In this document: positions 1 through 7,000 of the stretch, piece after piece
Position numbering within the stretch: the stretch's first letter is position 1
Layout: every line of letters starts with the position of its first letter
Assembly (NCBI GenBank): GCA_000402835.1
Contig: AQRZ01000051.1
Span: forward strand, 8,139 to 26,110
DNA: 17,972 nucleotides
Direction of reading: 5' to 3'
Origin: Synergistetes bacterium JGI 0000079-D21
GTDB taxonomy: Bacteria > Synergistota > Synergistia > Synergistales > 79-D21
Made by a program: the position numbers and the translations under genes
Notes under the pieces: generated by a model
What the model was told of the DNA's origin: nothing
The model's input: the letters and a program-made list of their open reading frames with translations, nothing else
The model's database searches: none

Positions 1-1263
1 CTTTCGGATTCTTCCGAACTCCCTTGCGGTTCCGCGCGCGAGCACCACCTTGTCCGATACGGTTCTTCCCGCAATCAGCCCTTCGCCCTTGTCGGCCGGG
101 CCCTCAAACAGGACTTCCACCGTCTTCCCTTCGAGAGACCGGTTGATCGAGAGCGCGATTTCTCTTTGCAGGGCATTCGCGGCATTCAGGCGAAGCGACT
201 TGACAAGGGGATCAACCTGGTCCTCCATTTCGGCCGCCTTGCTTGGGGGTCTTCTCGAATAAGCCGCGGTGTGAACCAGGTCGTACCGGAAGAATCGGAG
301 GGCGGAAAGGGATTCTTCGAAATCCTTTTCGCTTTCTCCGGGAAATCCGACGATAAGGTCGCTAGTAAGTCCGGCCTCGGGAAACGCTTGCCGAATCCAT
401 TCGACCTTTTCTGCATACTCTGCCAATGTGTAGCCTCGGTTCATTCGGGCAAGGATCCGGTCACTACCCGACTGGAGGGGTAGGTTCACCGAGGGGCAAA
501 TGACCGGGTTGCGAATCATTTCCATAACGATGTCCCTTGAAAAATCCTTCGGGTGAGAAGTGACGAAACGAAGCCTAGCCAACCCCTCCACCTCTGCCAC
601 CTGGGCCAGGAGCTTCGAAAAGGAAGGCCCGCCCGGCAGGTCCTGCCCGTAGCTGTTGACGTTCTGCCCCAGCAGTGTCACATCGAGGGCTCCGTCGCTC
701 ACGAGAGCCTTGACGTCCCTTAGGATCGCCTCGGCGGGCCTGGACTGGAATCTTCCCCGAACGAAGGGAACGATGCAGTAGGTGCAGAAATTGTCGCATC
801 CGTGCGTAATCGTTACATAGGCTCGCCACTTGTTTGCCCGGACGAGACCTGGGGTTTCCAGATCAGTTACGCTAATCGGATCTTCATCTAGCAGGGCAAA
901 ACGTCCCGTCTCGGAAAAAAGCTGGTCGGCGACTTCCGGAACGCGCCCGAGACTCCTCGGTCCGGCTAGCAGCCGAACCCACGGATACCTCGAGAAGAGG
1001 CCCGTGCCGATCCTTTGTGCCATGCATCCGACCACTGCGACAATCGGCCGCCCGGTTTTCCGCCACCGCTTTCCAAAACGCCCGATCTCGCTCAAGATCT
1101 TTTGTTCAGCCTTTTCTCTTATGCTGCAAGTCACCAGGAAGACGAGATCCGCTTCCTCTTCTCCCGCGAATTCCCACCCATTCGACACGAAAACGGTTTT
1201 CAGGCGGTCGCCGTCCACCGCATTCATTTGACAGCCGTAAACTTTCACGCAGAAGCGCAACAA
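1..1263 (-). CDS. miaB: tRNA-2-methylthio-N6-dimethylallyladenosine synthase MiaB, 3' end cut by window edge
   Basis: Radical SAM methylthiotransferase that adds a 2-methylthio group to i6A37 of tRNAs reading UNN codons. The translated frame is open to the window edge and gives 421 residues, close to the family's usual 430-450, so only a short C-terminal piece (end of the TRAM domain) is missing. The N-terminal UPF0004 domain has the YGCQMN motif with the three auxiliary-cluster cysteines at about 11, 46 and 80. The radical SAM CxxxCxxC motif lies at Cys156, Cys160 and Cys163 (GCDNFCTYC). There is no ATG before the YGCQMN motif. Two adjacent TTG codons (1263 and 1260) follow a purine-rich GGAAGAGGGGA stretch, so I chose TTG at 1263; GTG at 1248 is the alternative. 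A -10-like TATGAT at 1309-1314 may be its promoter but has no good -35. It is divergent from the secreted-protein gene. Family call is firm; the exact start is less so. Confidence 0.93.
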   Translation of the reverse strand, partial: MLRFCVKVYGCQMNAVDGDRLKTVFVSNGWEFAGEEEADLVFLVTCSIREKAEQKILSEIGRFGKRWRKTGRPIVAVVGCMAQRIGTGLFSRYPWVRLLAGPRSLGRVPEVADQLFSETGRFALLDEDPISVTDLETPGLVRANKWRAYVTITHGCDNFCTYCIVPFVRGRFQSRPAEAILRDVKALVSDGALDVTLLGQNVNSYGQDLPGGPSFSKLLAQVAEVEGLARLRFVTSHPKDFSRDIVMEMIRNPVICPSVNLPLQSGSDRILARMNRGYTLAEYAEKVEWIRQAFPEAGLTSDLIVGFPGESEKDFEESLSALRFFRYDLVHTAAYSRRPPSKAAEMEDQVDPLVKSLRLNAANALQREIALSINRSLEGKTVEVLFEGPADKGEGLIAGRTVSDKVVLARGTAREFGRIRK

Positions 1264-1415
1264 CCGGGATTCCCCTCTTCCTTCTCGAGCTTTCCATAAA
1301 ACAGCGCTATCATAACACCCACCACGAGCCAAAACCCGCCCTTCGGTGATTTTTCCCTTGGAGAATGCTAGAGTATTCCTGTCGGTACAGATGGACTCGA
1401 AAAGGGATGGGAGTC

Positions 1416-1943
1416 ATGGGAAAAGGGTGTCTGCGGAGGGGTCTCTCGTTTTGGCTGGTTCTGCTTTTTTCCGTTTTCATCGTCCAGGCAAGCGGAAAAG
1501 CCCAGGCGGCTAACTCGGCAAATATCGTGCTGCCGGAAGGCTGGACCGTCCAGGACGGGTTCGACAAGTCTCTCAGCCGTAGTGCCGGAAGCGGAGGAAA
1601 CTGGATCGCCCGTTACCTGCGGTCACCTTCCGGAGACCCGGTATTCCTGCAAATCCTTCCTCTCGAGGAAGCCGGCCCCCTCTTCATCCCTCCCGTGTCC
1701 GATCTTCGTACAGACGGGCTTCTCGGGATGGGAGCCACCTATACGGTCGTAGATGAAGGATCGTTCCGGGCGGTCCTCGAAATTCACCCCTACCTTGGAA
1801 CGACCGCCACGGCCCCCCTCCCCGGAGGAAACACGCTGGTCCTGGAAAGCAAGACTCTAAAACCGGAATCGCTTCTGGAACTTTGCCTCTTTCTTGCCGG
1901 CTCGGAAAACGGCGGTACCGAGAACGCTGCGTCCCTTCCATGA
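1416..1943 (+). CDS. Small secreted or periplasmic protein of unknown function
   Basis: I do not recognise this 175-residue protein. It starts with a typical Sec signal peptide: basic residues (MGKGCLRRG), a hydrophobic stretch (FWLVLLFSVFIVQA) and a likely signal peptidase I site after AQA at about residue 27. The mature part of roughly 148 residues has no transmembrane segment and no lipobox, and it has a single cysteine near the C-terminus. It begins with a predicted beta-rich stretch (NIVLPEGWTVQDGF) and resembles small periplasmic beta-sandwich proteins in general style only. I chose the ATG at 1416 because GAAAAGGGA ends about 9 nt upstream. In-frame ATGs at 1407 and 1365 would give longer N-termini. 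It is the only plus-strand gene, divergent from miaB and convergent with rubredoxin, so no operon context suggests a function. The signal peptide and reading frame support a real gene. Confidence 0.75.
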   Translation: MGKGCLRRGLSFWLVLLFSVFIVQASGKAQAANSANIVLPEGWTVQDGFDKSLSRSAGSGGNWIARYLRSPSGDPVFLQILPLEEAGPLFIPPVSDLRTDGLLGMGATYTVVDEGSFRAVLEIHPYLGTTATAPLPGGNTLVLESKTLKPESLLELCLFLAGSENGGTENAASLP

Positions 1944-1949
1944 ATGATT

Positions 1950-1988
1950 GAAGGGGGCTAGGTACCCATAAAGGTCCCAGCCCCCTTC
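1950..1988. terminator. GC-rich hairpin between convergent genes (bidirectional terminator)
   Basis: A perfect 10-bp inverted repeat (GAAGGGGGCT at 1950-1959, AGCCCCCTTC at 1979-1988) lies 6 bases after the stop of the secreted-protein gene and 20 bases before the rubredoxin stop codon. Neither side has a clear T-tract, so it is either a weak intrinsic terminator or a transcript-end stabiliser serving both genes. Confidence 0.6.
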
Positions 1989-2008
1989 ACGTCGTGGGTG
2001 GGGTCCGG

Positions 2009-2170
2009 TTACTCCGCGGCTTCGAACATATCCTTGCTTACGCCGCAGACCGGGCAAACCCAATCATCCGGGATCTGTTCAAAGGGAGTGCCGGGGGCAA
2101 TTCCTGAATCGGGGTCACCGTTGGCGGGATCGTAGACATAACCGCATACCGTGCAGATGTACTTTTTCAA
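2009..2170 (-). CDS. Rubredoxin
   Basis: A complete 53-residue rubredoxin, a small cytoplasmic one-electron carrier with a single Fe(SCys)4 centre. Both metal-binding knuckles are present: [12 protein letters not shown] near the N-terminus and [14 protein letters not shown] near the C-terminus. The central [12 protein letters not shown] segment is also typical of the family. The length matches the usual 52-54 residues. It starts with TTG at 2170, because no ATG or GTG lies before the first knuckle and GGGAGGGGA sits about 6 nt upstream; a second TTG two codons upstream is too close to that site. In anaerobes rubredoxin commonly feeds rubrerythrin, superoxide reductase or flavoprotein oxidases, but none of these partners is in the window. 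It has its own predicted promoter, 79 bp downstream of the aminopeptidase gene. Confidence 0.95.
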   Translation of the reverse strand: MKKYICTVCGYVYDPANGDPDSGIAPGTPFEQIPDDWVCPVCGVSKDMFEAAE

Positions 2171-2208
2171 GACCAATCCCCTCCCGTGAAATTCTTCTTA
2201 CGTTTTCG

Positions 2209-2237
2209 ATTATACTTTGGGCTTTCTTCCCCTGCAA
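2209..2237 (-). promoter_or_regulatory. Predicted sigma-70-type promoter for rubredoxin
   Basis: On the minus strand a perfect TATAAT (2209-2214) lies exactly 17 bases downstream of TTGCAG (2232-2237), a -35 box matching the TTG core. Transcription would start near 2202, about 30 bases before the TTG start codon. This suggests that rubredoxin can be expressed independently of the upstream queH unit. Confidence 0.6.
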
Positions 2238-2249
2238 CCTTCCAGAGCG

Positions 2250-3395
2250 TCACAGGATCTGAAGAAGCCCGCCAGGAACACCCTTTGTCAGCCAAACCCC
2301 TCCGGATTCCGTCACCAGGCAATCGTCTTCCAGGCGCATTCCTCCAAAACCGTCCAGGTAAACCCCGGGTTCGATCGTAACGATATCTCCTTCCTGGAGG
2401 ACATCCTCGGAAGAACGTGAAAGCCTCGGAGCTTCATGCAGTTCAAGACCCAGGCCGTGCCCGAGACCGTGTGTGAAGGCTCCTCCATAGCCTGCATCGC
2501 AGATGACCTCTCGGGCAGCGGCATCCACCTCGCTCCCCGTGATTCCGGGGCGAATGTGCCGAAAAGCTTCCTCCTGGGCTTTCTCCAGCAGCGAGTGGAG
2601 ATTCAGGGCCTCCTGCGGCACCGGTCCGAATGCGATGTTCCTGGTGACATCACAGAGATATCCGCCCACCCGCGCTCCGAAGTCCAGGGTAAGCCATTCT
2701 CCCTTGTTAACCCTCTTGTTCGTGGGAGTCCCGTGCGGCAAGACGGACCGAAGGCCGGAGGCTACGATGAATTCGTGTTCTCCCCAAGTGCTTTCCGCCC
2801 CGTTCATTCTTAAGGAAAATTCCAGCTTCGCGGCGATCTGCCGTTCAGTCACTCCCGGTGCCAGGGTCACAAGGAGTTCCTTCAGGGCAACGCCGCAAAT
2901 CTCCCCTGCCGCGGCAACGGAGTTGGCCTCCGCAAGGCTCTTCTTCCTACGCAACTCTTCCAGCAGGATAGATCCGTCCGCCCATTCCATCGTCGTCTGG
3001 CCGAAGAGGGAAAGGGCAACGGAATGCGGGATTTTTCGGTATTCCAGGGCAGTTTTCCGGATCTTCCTTTTTTGAAGGATCTCGAGGACGGTGGAGATCA
3101 GCCCGCCGTTCTTTTGCTCGGCGATATCGACCGAAGCCTGTTCTGCCGCCTGTTTCAGGTACCGTCCGTCCGTCACGAGAATGCAATAATCAAACCCGGC
3201 GATCAGAGCCGAATGACTTCCCCTGAATCCGGTCAGGTAAAACACGTTCTCCCAGTTCCGAGCCTCCAGGCAGAAGACTACCAGCGCTTCGGCCCCGATG
3301 CGTTCCAAGCCCCTTCGCAGGTGCGAATGCCGAAGCCGGTAAGGGGAGTCGGCGCCATTTCCTGGTCCGCTCATTTCCGTGCCAAAAGCCCCCAT
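2250..3395 (-). CDS. M24 family metallopeptidase, Xaa-Pro aminopeptidase/dipeptidase type
   Basis: A 381-residue cytoplasmic peptidase predicted to remove the residue before proline from peptides. It has a creatinase-like N-terminal domain (about 1-145) and a pita-bread M24 catalytic domain. All five dinuclear metal ligands are visible (numbering from the ATG at 3395): Asp238 in LTLDFGA, Asp249 in YLCDVTR, His313 in GLGHGLG, Glu342 in TIEPGVY and Glu356 in RLEDD. The HGTP histidine that assists catalysis is His221. The ATG at 3395 has a strong GGAGGAG just upstream and overlaps the end of the AIR-synthase-like gene. A second ATG at 3374 overlaps that gene's stop codon as ATGA, so translation is probably coupled either way. 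In a peptide fermenter it would complete the breakdown of proline-containing peptides. PepP versus PepQ specificity cannot be decided from sequence alone. Confidence 0.9.
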   Translation of the reverse strand: MGAFGTEMSGPGNGADSPYRLRHSHLRRGLERIGAEALVVFCLEARNWENVFYLTGFRGSHSALIAGFDYCILVTDGRYLKQAAEQASVDIAEQKNGGLISTVLEILQKRKIRKTALEYRKIPHSVALSLFGQTTMEWADGSILLEELRRKKSLAEANSVAAAGEICGVALKELLVTLAPGVTERQIAAKLEFSLRMNGAESTWGEHEFIVASGLRSVLPHGTPTNKRVNKGEWLTLDFGARVGGYLCDVTRNIAFGPVPQEALNLHSLLEKAQEEAFRHIRPGITGSEVDAAAREVICDAGYGGAFTHGLGHGLGLELHEAPRLSRSSEDVLQEGDIVTIEPGVYLDGFGGMRLEDDCLVTESGGVWLTKGVPGGLLQIL

Positions 3396-4354
3396 AACTC
3401 CTCCGTGAAACTCTCGGGGCAATTTCCTTTCCCTTCCACCACTTTCCCGATGACGGAAGAGAGGATCCCCTTTCTTGCCAGTTCCATCCTCGCCGCTTCG
3501 ACGGTTTCCTTGGGAAGGACCGCCAAAAGGACCCCTGAGGAAATCAGTCGAAGCGGGTCAAATCCAAGCTTGTGCGAGGCCTTTAAGGTAAGCGGGTGCA
3601 CCTGGATCGAACCGGCATCCAGTTCCAATCCCCATGGGACCTGGCAGGCGATTTCCGAGAGACCGCCAAGGACCCCGCCTTCGGTCGGGTCGTGCATGAA
3701 GCGCGCCATAGGGCCCAGGCAACGGGCCTCCGGGCCAATCGAAAGGGAAGTTGTCCAACTTCGGACCTCCCCGACTTCGCCGGCTTCAAGGCAGGTTGCT
3801 AGCAAATCCGGCCGATCCTGTGCCAGGATGGTCATTCCTTCCAGGCCTGCATGTTTCGTCATGAGAAGGACGTCCCCAGGCCGGACATCTTCCGATTTCA
3901 GGACCTTCGGCGCCGTTCCGAAGATGGTTCCGGCGAGGACCGGCGCATCGTACCGGTCGGTGAATTCGGTGTGGCCGCCGACGATCGCAATTCCAGCCTC
4001 CCTGCAGGCTTCATCGATTTCAGCCATAAGGCGTGAGGCCTGCTCGGCCCCTTCTTTGACGGGAAGGATCATCGTCACCACAAGGTAAGCCGGTTCTCCG
4101 CCCTTGGAAAAAATGTCGTTCGAGTTGACGAGAACCAGCAGCTTGCCTGCCCCGCGTTTCGCCCCCACAATCGGGTCCGATGAAACGACCAGGAACTTCC
4201 CCTCGGGCCAATCGATAACAGCCGCATCTTCTCCGATTTTTGGTCCGATTTTCACTTCGGGTCTCTCGGAACCGATGAAACGCAGGATTTTCATCTGCAG
4301 CTGCTTGGGCGGGAGTTTTCCGAGACCGAGAGAGGCCGGTTCTTCCTTGCTCAT
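3371..4354 (-). CDS. AIR synthase-related (PurM/HypE/ThiL-fold) protein
   Basis: A 327-residue protein of the AIR synthase superfamily, whose members use ATP to activate a substrate on the two-domain PurM fold. Family features include GEDAAVIDWP near residue 41 (ATP/Mg site), the glycine-rich stretch SNDIFSKGGEPAYLV, AIVGGHTEFTD and the C-domain motif HDPTEGGVLGGL. It resembles HypE most in length and motifs. It lacks the invariant C-terminal cysteine motif (PRIC type) on which HypE carries the carbamoyl/cyanide group, since it ends ELWGLLARK, and no other hyp genes are nearby. It also lacks the N-terminal Cys/Sec motif of selenophosphate synthetase SelD. The substrate is therefore unknown. 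Its ATG overlaps the queH stop as ATGA, and its own end overlaps the aminopeptidase start, so the three genes are probably translationally coupled. Confidence 0.85.
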   Translation of the reverse strand: MSKEEPASLGLGKLPPKQLQMKILRFIGSERPEVKIGPKIGEDAAVIDWPEGKFLVVSSDPIVGAKRGAGKLLVLVNSNDIFSKGGEPAYLVVTMILPVKEGAEQASRLMAEIDEACREAGIAIVGGHTEFTDRYDAPVLAGTIFGTAPKVLKSEDVRPGDVLLMTKHAGLEGMTILAQDRPDLLATCLEAGEVGEVRSWTTSLSIGPEARCLGPMARFMHDPTEGGVLGGLSEIACQVPWGLELDAGSIQVHPLTLKASHKLGFDPLRLISSGVLLAVLPKETVEAARMELARKGILSSVIGKVVEGKGNCPESFTEELWGLLARK

Positions 4355-4908
4355 GGCGATCCATCTCCTTTTCGGCTAAACACGCAACCACAATAGTTTT
4401 GCCGGCGAATCCCCAGTCTCCGGCTTTCCCGGACGGATTCGAGAAACCCGCCGTTTTTTCTCCAGGTTCGTTCGATCCATAGCAAACCGTTTTTTACCGC
4501 AACCGCTCGCCCGATCCGGTGGATCAGGAGAGGGTTCTTATGCGGGCTTATCGTGAGGGTCGTGCAAAGTCCATCGCAGTGTTCTTCCACCGCGCAACGG
4601 GCGGCTGCCATCAGCTGAAGCGAGAAACAGAGGCCACACCGGGAACCTCCTTCTCCTGCACCGGCCAGCAAACCGCAAAACCTCAGCCACTCCCTCGGCT
4701 CATAGGGGAGAATTTTCAAATCAGCCCTGAAAGCGGCGGCCACTTTTTCCATCTCCTCGAGCCGCCACTGGTATTCGTCTTCGGGATGGATGTTGGATCC
4801 GTAAAATGCACAAACAACTTCCTTCCCCTCCGACTGCAGACGGTGTAGGGGAACAGTCGTATCCGGAGCACAGCAGCAATGCAAAAGCACGCGTTCTTTG
4901 TTCACCAT
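4351..4908 (-). CDS. queH: Epoxyqueuosine reductase QueH
   Basis: QueH (formerly DUF208) carries out the last step of queuosine synthesis, reducing epoxyqueuosine in tRNA to queuosine; it is unrelated to the cobalamin-dependent QueG. The 185-residue protein shows the family's cysteine motifs: HCCCAPD (Cys11-13), RCGLC (Cys91 and Cys94) and NYCGC (Cys173 and Cys175), which hold the iron-sulfur cluster and metal site. The nucleotide-binding-like FYGSNIHP segment lies near residue 35. The length is typical of the short, non-fused form. The ATG at 4908 is preceded by GGTGGGGTGA. It is the first gene of an overlapping unit with the AIR-synthase-like gene and the aminopeptidase. No other queuosine genes are in the window. 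Confidence 0.93.
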   Translation of the reverse strand: MVNKERVLLHCCCAPDTTVPLHRLQSEGKEVVCAFYGSNIHPEDEYQWRLEEMEKVAAAFRADLKILPYEPREWLRFCGLLAGAGEGGSRCGLCFSLQLMAAARCAVEEHCDGLCTTLTISPHKNPLLIHRIGRAVAVKNGLLWIERTWRKNGGFLESVRESRRLGIRRQNYCGCVFSRKGDGSP

Positions 4909-4954
4909 TCACCCCACCGGTTGTTTCGGCAGCGGCAATGCCGCGGTAATTCCC

Positions 4955-4986
4955 CTTCCCGACCGGGTTTTTCTCCCGGGGGGAAG
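4955..4986. terminator. Nested hairpin between transketolase and queH, possible terminator
   Basis: An outer 6-bp stem (CTTCCC 4955-4960, GGGAAG 4981-4986) encloses a 5-bp stem (CCGGG 4963-4967, CCCGG 4975-4979) with a 7-base loop. It lies in the 143-bp gap after the transketolase stop codon. No T-tract follows on the minus strand, so a terminator role is uncertain. A second small hairpin, GCGGCATTGCCGC, lies just downstream toward queH (about 4932-4944). Confidence 0.35.
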
Positions 4987-5051
4987 TTGTCCTGCGACGG
5001 TTTCGGCCGCATTACGTCTCCAGCATTCGGGCGGAAGGGATCTGCTTCGCG

Positions 5052-6998
5052 CTATTGCCGGGTCAAAGAAAGGAACGCCTTTACAAGAGCGTCGGGGGAT
5101 AATCCCATTTTCTCAACCACTTCATCCGACGATCCGGAATCCCCGTACCGGTGGACACCCATCGCACGAAAACGAACCCGTTCCCCGCCTTCGGCCAGGC
5201 GCATCGCGATTCCGCTTCCCAGGCCCGTTCTCCAGTGATGGTCCTCGAGCGTGAGGATTGCACCGGTCGACAATGCCAGGCCCAACGCCTCCTCATCGAT
5301 TTCCAGGGGACAGGAAACATGGAGAAGCAACGGCCGGATGCCCACCGCGACAAGCTTTTCCCAAGCTGCGAGAGCCCTGTGGGCCATCTGGCCCATGCAG
5401 AAGATGCTCCCGTCCCGGCCTTCCCGGAGCACGTCCGTTTTTCCGTACGAAAAAGAGTAGTTTCCTCCGAACAGCGGGTTCCCGGTTTCGTCGGTCAGGA
5501 CCGGCAACTTGCTTCTTCCCATCGCCAGGCACACGTTGCCCATCGTCCGAACGGCCCATCGCGTCGCCCGGTCCGCCTGGTTCGGGTCCGCTGGGACAAC
5601 CAGTTTCCACCCGAAGGTGTTCCTCAGAAGGCCGACATAATCGATGCATTGGTGGGTCATCCCGTCTTCACCCACGTCAAGTCCCACGTGGGTAAGGGCG
5701 AGTTTGAGATTCGTTCCGTTGATGTCGTTGAGTCTCTGCTGGTTGTAGACTTCGTCTAGCCCGAACACGCCGAAATCGGCCCAAAGGCTGATGACTCCCC
5801 CGCACGAGGCAGCTCCAGCGACAGTCGCCGTCGAATGCTCCTGTATCCCCATCTCCTTGAACCAACCCGGGCAGTTTTTCGCGAACCCGTCGGTTTTCAC
5901 CGAACCTGCAAGGTCACAGTCAAACACCAGCAAGGGAGTCCTGCCGCTTTTCCCGTAATTGATCCTGCCGATATCCTCGAGCGCCTTCCCGAAGGCCGAG
6001 CGATTGTCGGTCCTGACCTCCGCCCCATACGTGACGGGCTCGCCCGTTTCAATGCAAACCGGGTCATATCCCCGTTTTTCCGGGACGGATGGATTTTCCG
6101 AACGTCGGCGGCGTGTCGCCTCTTCCGCCAGGGCGGGGGAAAATCCGAGTTCCGCCATCGCCTTTTCGTACTCTTTCCCGACCGCTGCTTTTCCGTGGTA
6201 ATCCGGTACGTCCTCCATGAAGGAGACCCCTCGACCCATCCTGTTCCGACAGAAGACAACCGCAGGGCCTCCGCAGTTGCCGGCAGCCACCATCGCCTGG
6301 TAGAGATCTGCCGGGTCCTGTCCGTCACAATGGTGCACTTTCCAGCCATCCGCTTCCCAGAGAGCTGGAAGATTTGCAGGCATGACCTCTTCGATCCTTC
6401 CCGAGATCTGGATGTGGTTGTAATCCACCAGGACCAAAAGATTGTCCAGCTTTTCCTTGACCGCCATTCTCCGGGCTTCGGCAACCTGCCCCTTGACCTG
6501 CTCGCCGTCGCTCATGAGGACAAAGACTTTCCCTTCCCAGGCCCTGGCCCGGCAGGCCAACGCGTAGCCGACTCCGGCTGAAAGCCCCTGGCCAAGGTTC
6601 CCCGTGCCCCAGTCAATGCCCGGTACCTTTTTCTCGACATGACCCGAAAAAGGGCTCCCTGCCTGCCGAAAATGCGCCATGGCCTCCTCGGAGCGAATGA
6701 AGCCGTGTGCAGCAAGCGCCGCGTAGACTCCTGGAGACGCGTGCCCATGGCTGACGACCACGAAATCGCGATTTTGGGTTTCCCAGTTTTCCGGGGTCAG
6801 GTTCGCTACGGCGTAGGTCAGAAGGAACATCTCCATGCTTGAAAGAGAACCTGCCGGATGTCCGCTGTTTGCCACCGTCGTCATCGTTACGGCCCAGGCC
6901 CTGCAGTGCCTGGCGATTTCAGTAATCCTGGCGGCTTGGTCCGGCGAAAGCCGTTTCACCGGGAACGACTTGAGGTTCAGGTCCCAAAGTTTTTCCAT
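5052..6998 (-). CDS. tkt: Transketolase, single-chain, atypical substrate-site motif
   Basis: A 648-residue thiamin-diphosphate enzyme that transfers two-carbon ketol units in the non-oxidative pentose phosphate pathway. The N-terminal ThDP-binding half includes GHPAGS (His47), the ThDP motif SDGE (Asp164 to Glu166) running to the conserved DYN (Asn194), and MGRGVSFME. The pyrimidine-binding domain has the catalytic Glu387 in GIQEH and VGEDGMTHQ at 442-450. A C-terminal transketolase domain follows, and the length matches full-length enzymes. Two departures are visible: the usual GDG is SDG, and the THDSIG-type segment reads THVGLD, so the aspartate that contacts the donor C2 hydroxyl is Val438. 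That pattern resembles split archaeal-type transketolases. The ATG is 2 nt after the ATPase stop with GGGGAGC as ribosome binding site, so the two genes form one transcription unit. Confidence 0.88.
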   Translation of the reverse strand: MEKLWDLNLKSFPVKRLSPDQAARITEIARHCRAWAVTMTTVANSGHPAGSLSSMEMFLLTYAVANLTPENWETQNRDFVVVSHGHASPGVYAALAAHGFIRSEEAMAHFRQAGSPFSGHVEKKVPGIDWGTGNLGQGLSAGVGYALACRARAWEGKVFVLMSDGEQVKGQVAEARRMAVKEKLDNLLVLVDYNHIQISGRIEEVMPANLPALWEADGWKVHHCDGQDPADLYQAMVAAGNCGGPAVVFCRNRMGRGVSFMEDVPDYHGKAAVGKEYEKAMAELGFSPALAEEATRRRRSENPSVPEKRGYDPVCIETGEPVTYGAEVRTDNRSAFGKALEDIGRINYGKSGRTPLLVFDCDLAGSVKTDGFAKNCPGWFKEMGIQEHSTATVAGAASCGGVISLWADFGVFGLDEVYNQQRLNDINGTNLKLALTHVGLDVGEDGMTHQCIDYVGLLRNTFGWKLVVPADPNQADRATRWAVRTMGNVCLAMGRSKLPVLTDETGNPLFGGNYSFSYGKTDVLREGRDGSIFCMGQMAHRALAAWEKLVAVGIRPLLLHVSCPLEIDEEALGLALSTGAILTLEDHHWRTGLGSGIAMRLAEGGERVRFRAMGVHRYGDSGSSDEVVEKMGLSPDALVKAFLSLTRQ

Positions 6999-7000
6999 CG

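Noticed and set aside
3371..4354. Assignment as hydrogenase maturation factor HypE or selenophosphate synthetase SelD
   Set aside because: The HypE C-terminal cysteine and the SelD N-terminal Cys/Sec-Lys motif are both missing, and no partner genes are nearby. SelD was tempting because the window encodes selenoproteins.
4909..5051. preQ1 or cobalamin riboswitch upstream of queH
   Set aside because: Hairpins are present, but I could not match the conserved core of either class, and QueH is not usually controlled this way.
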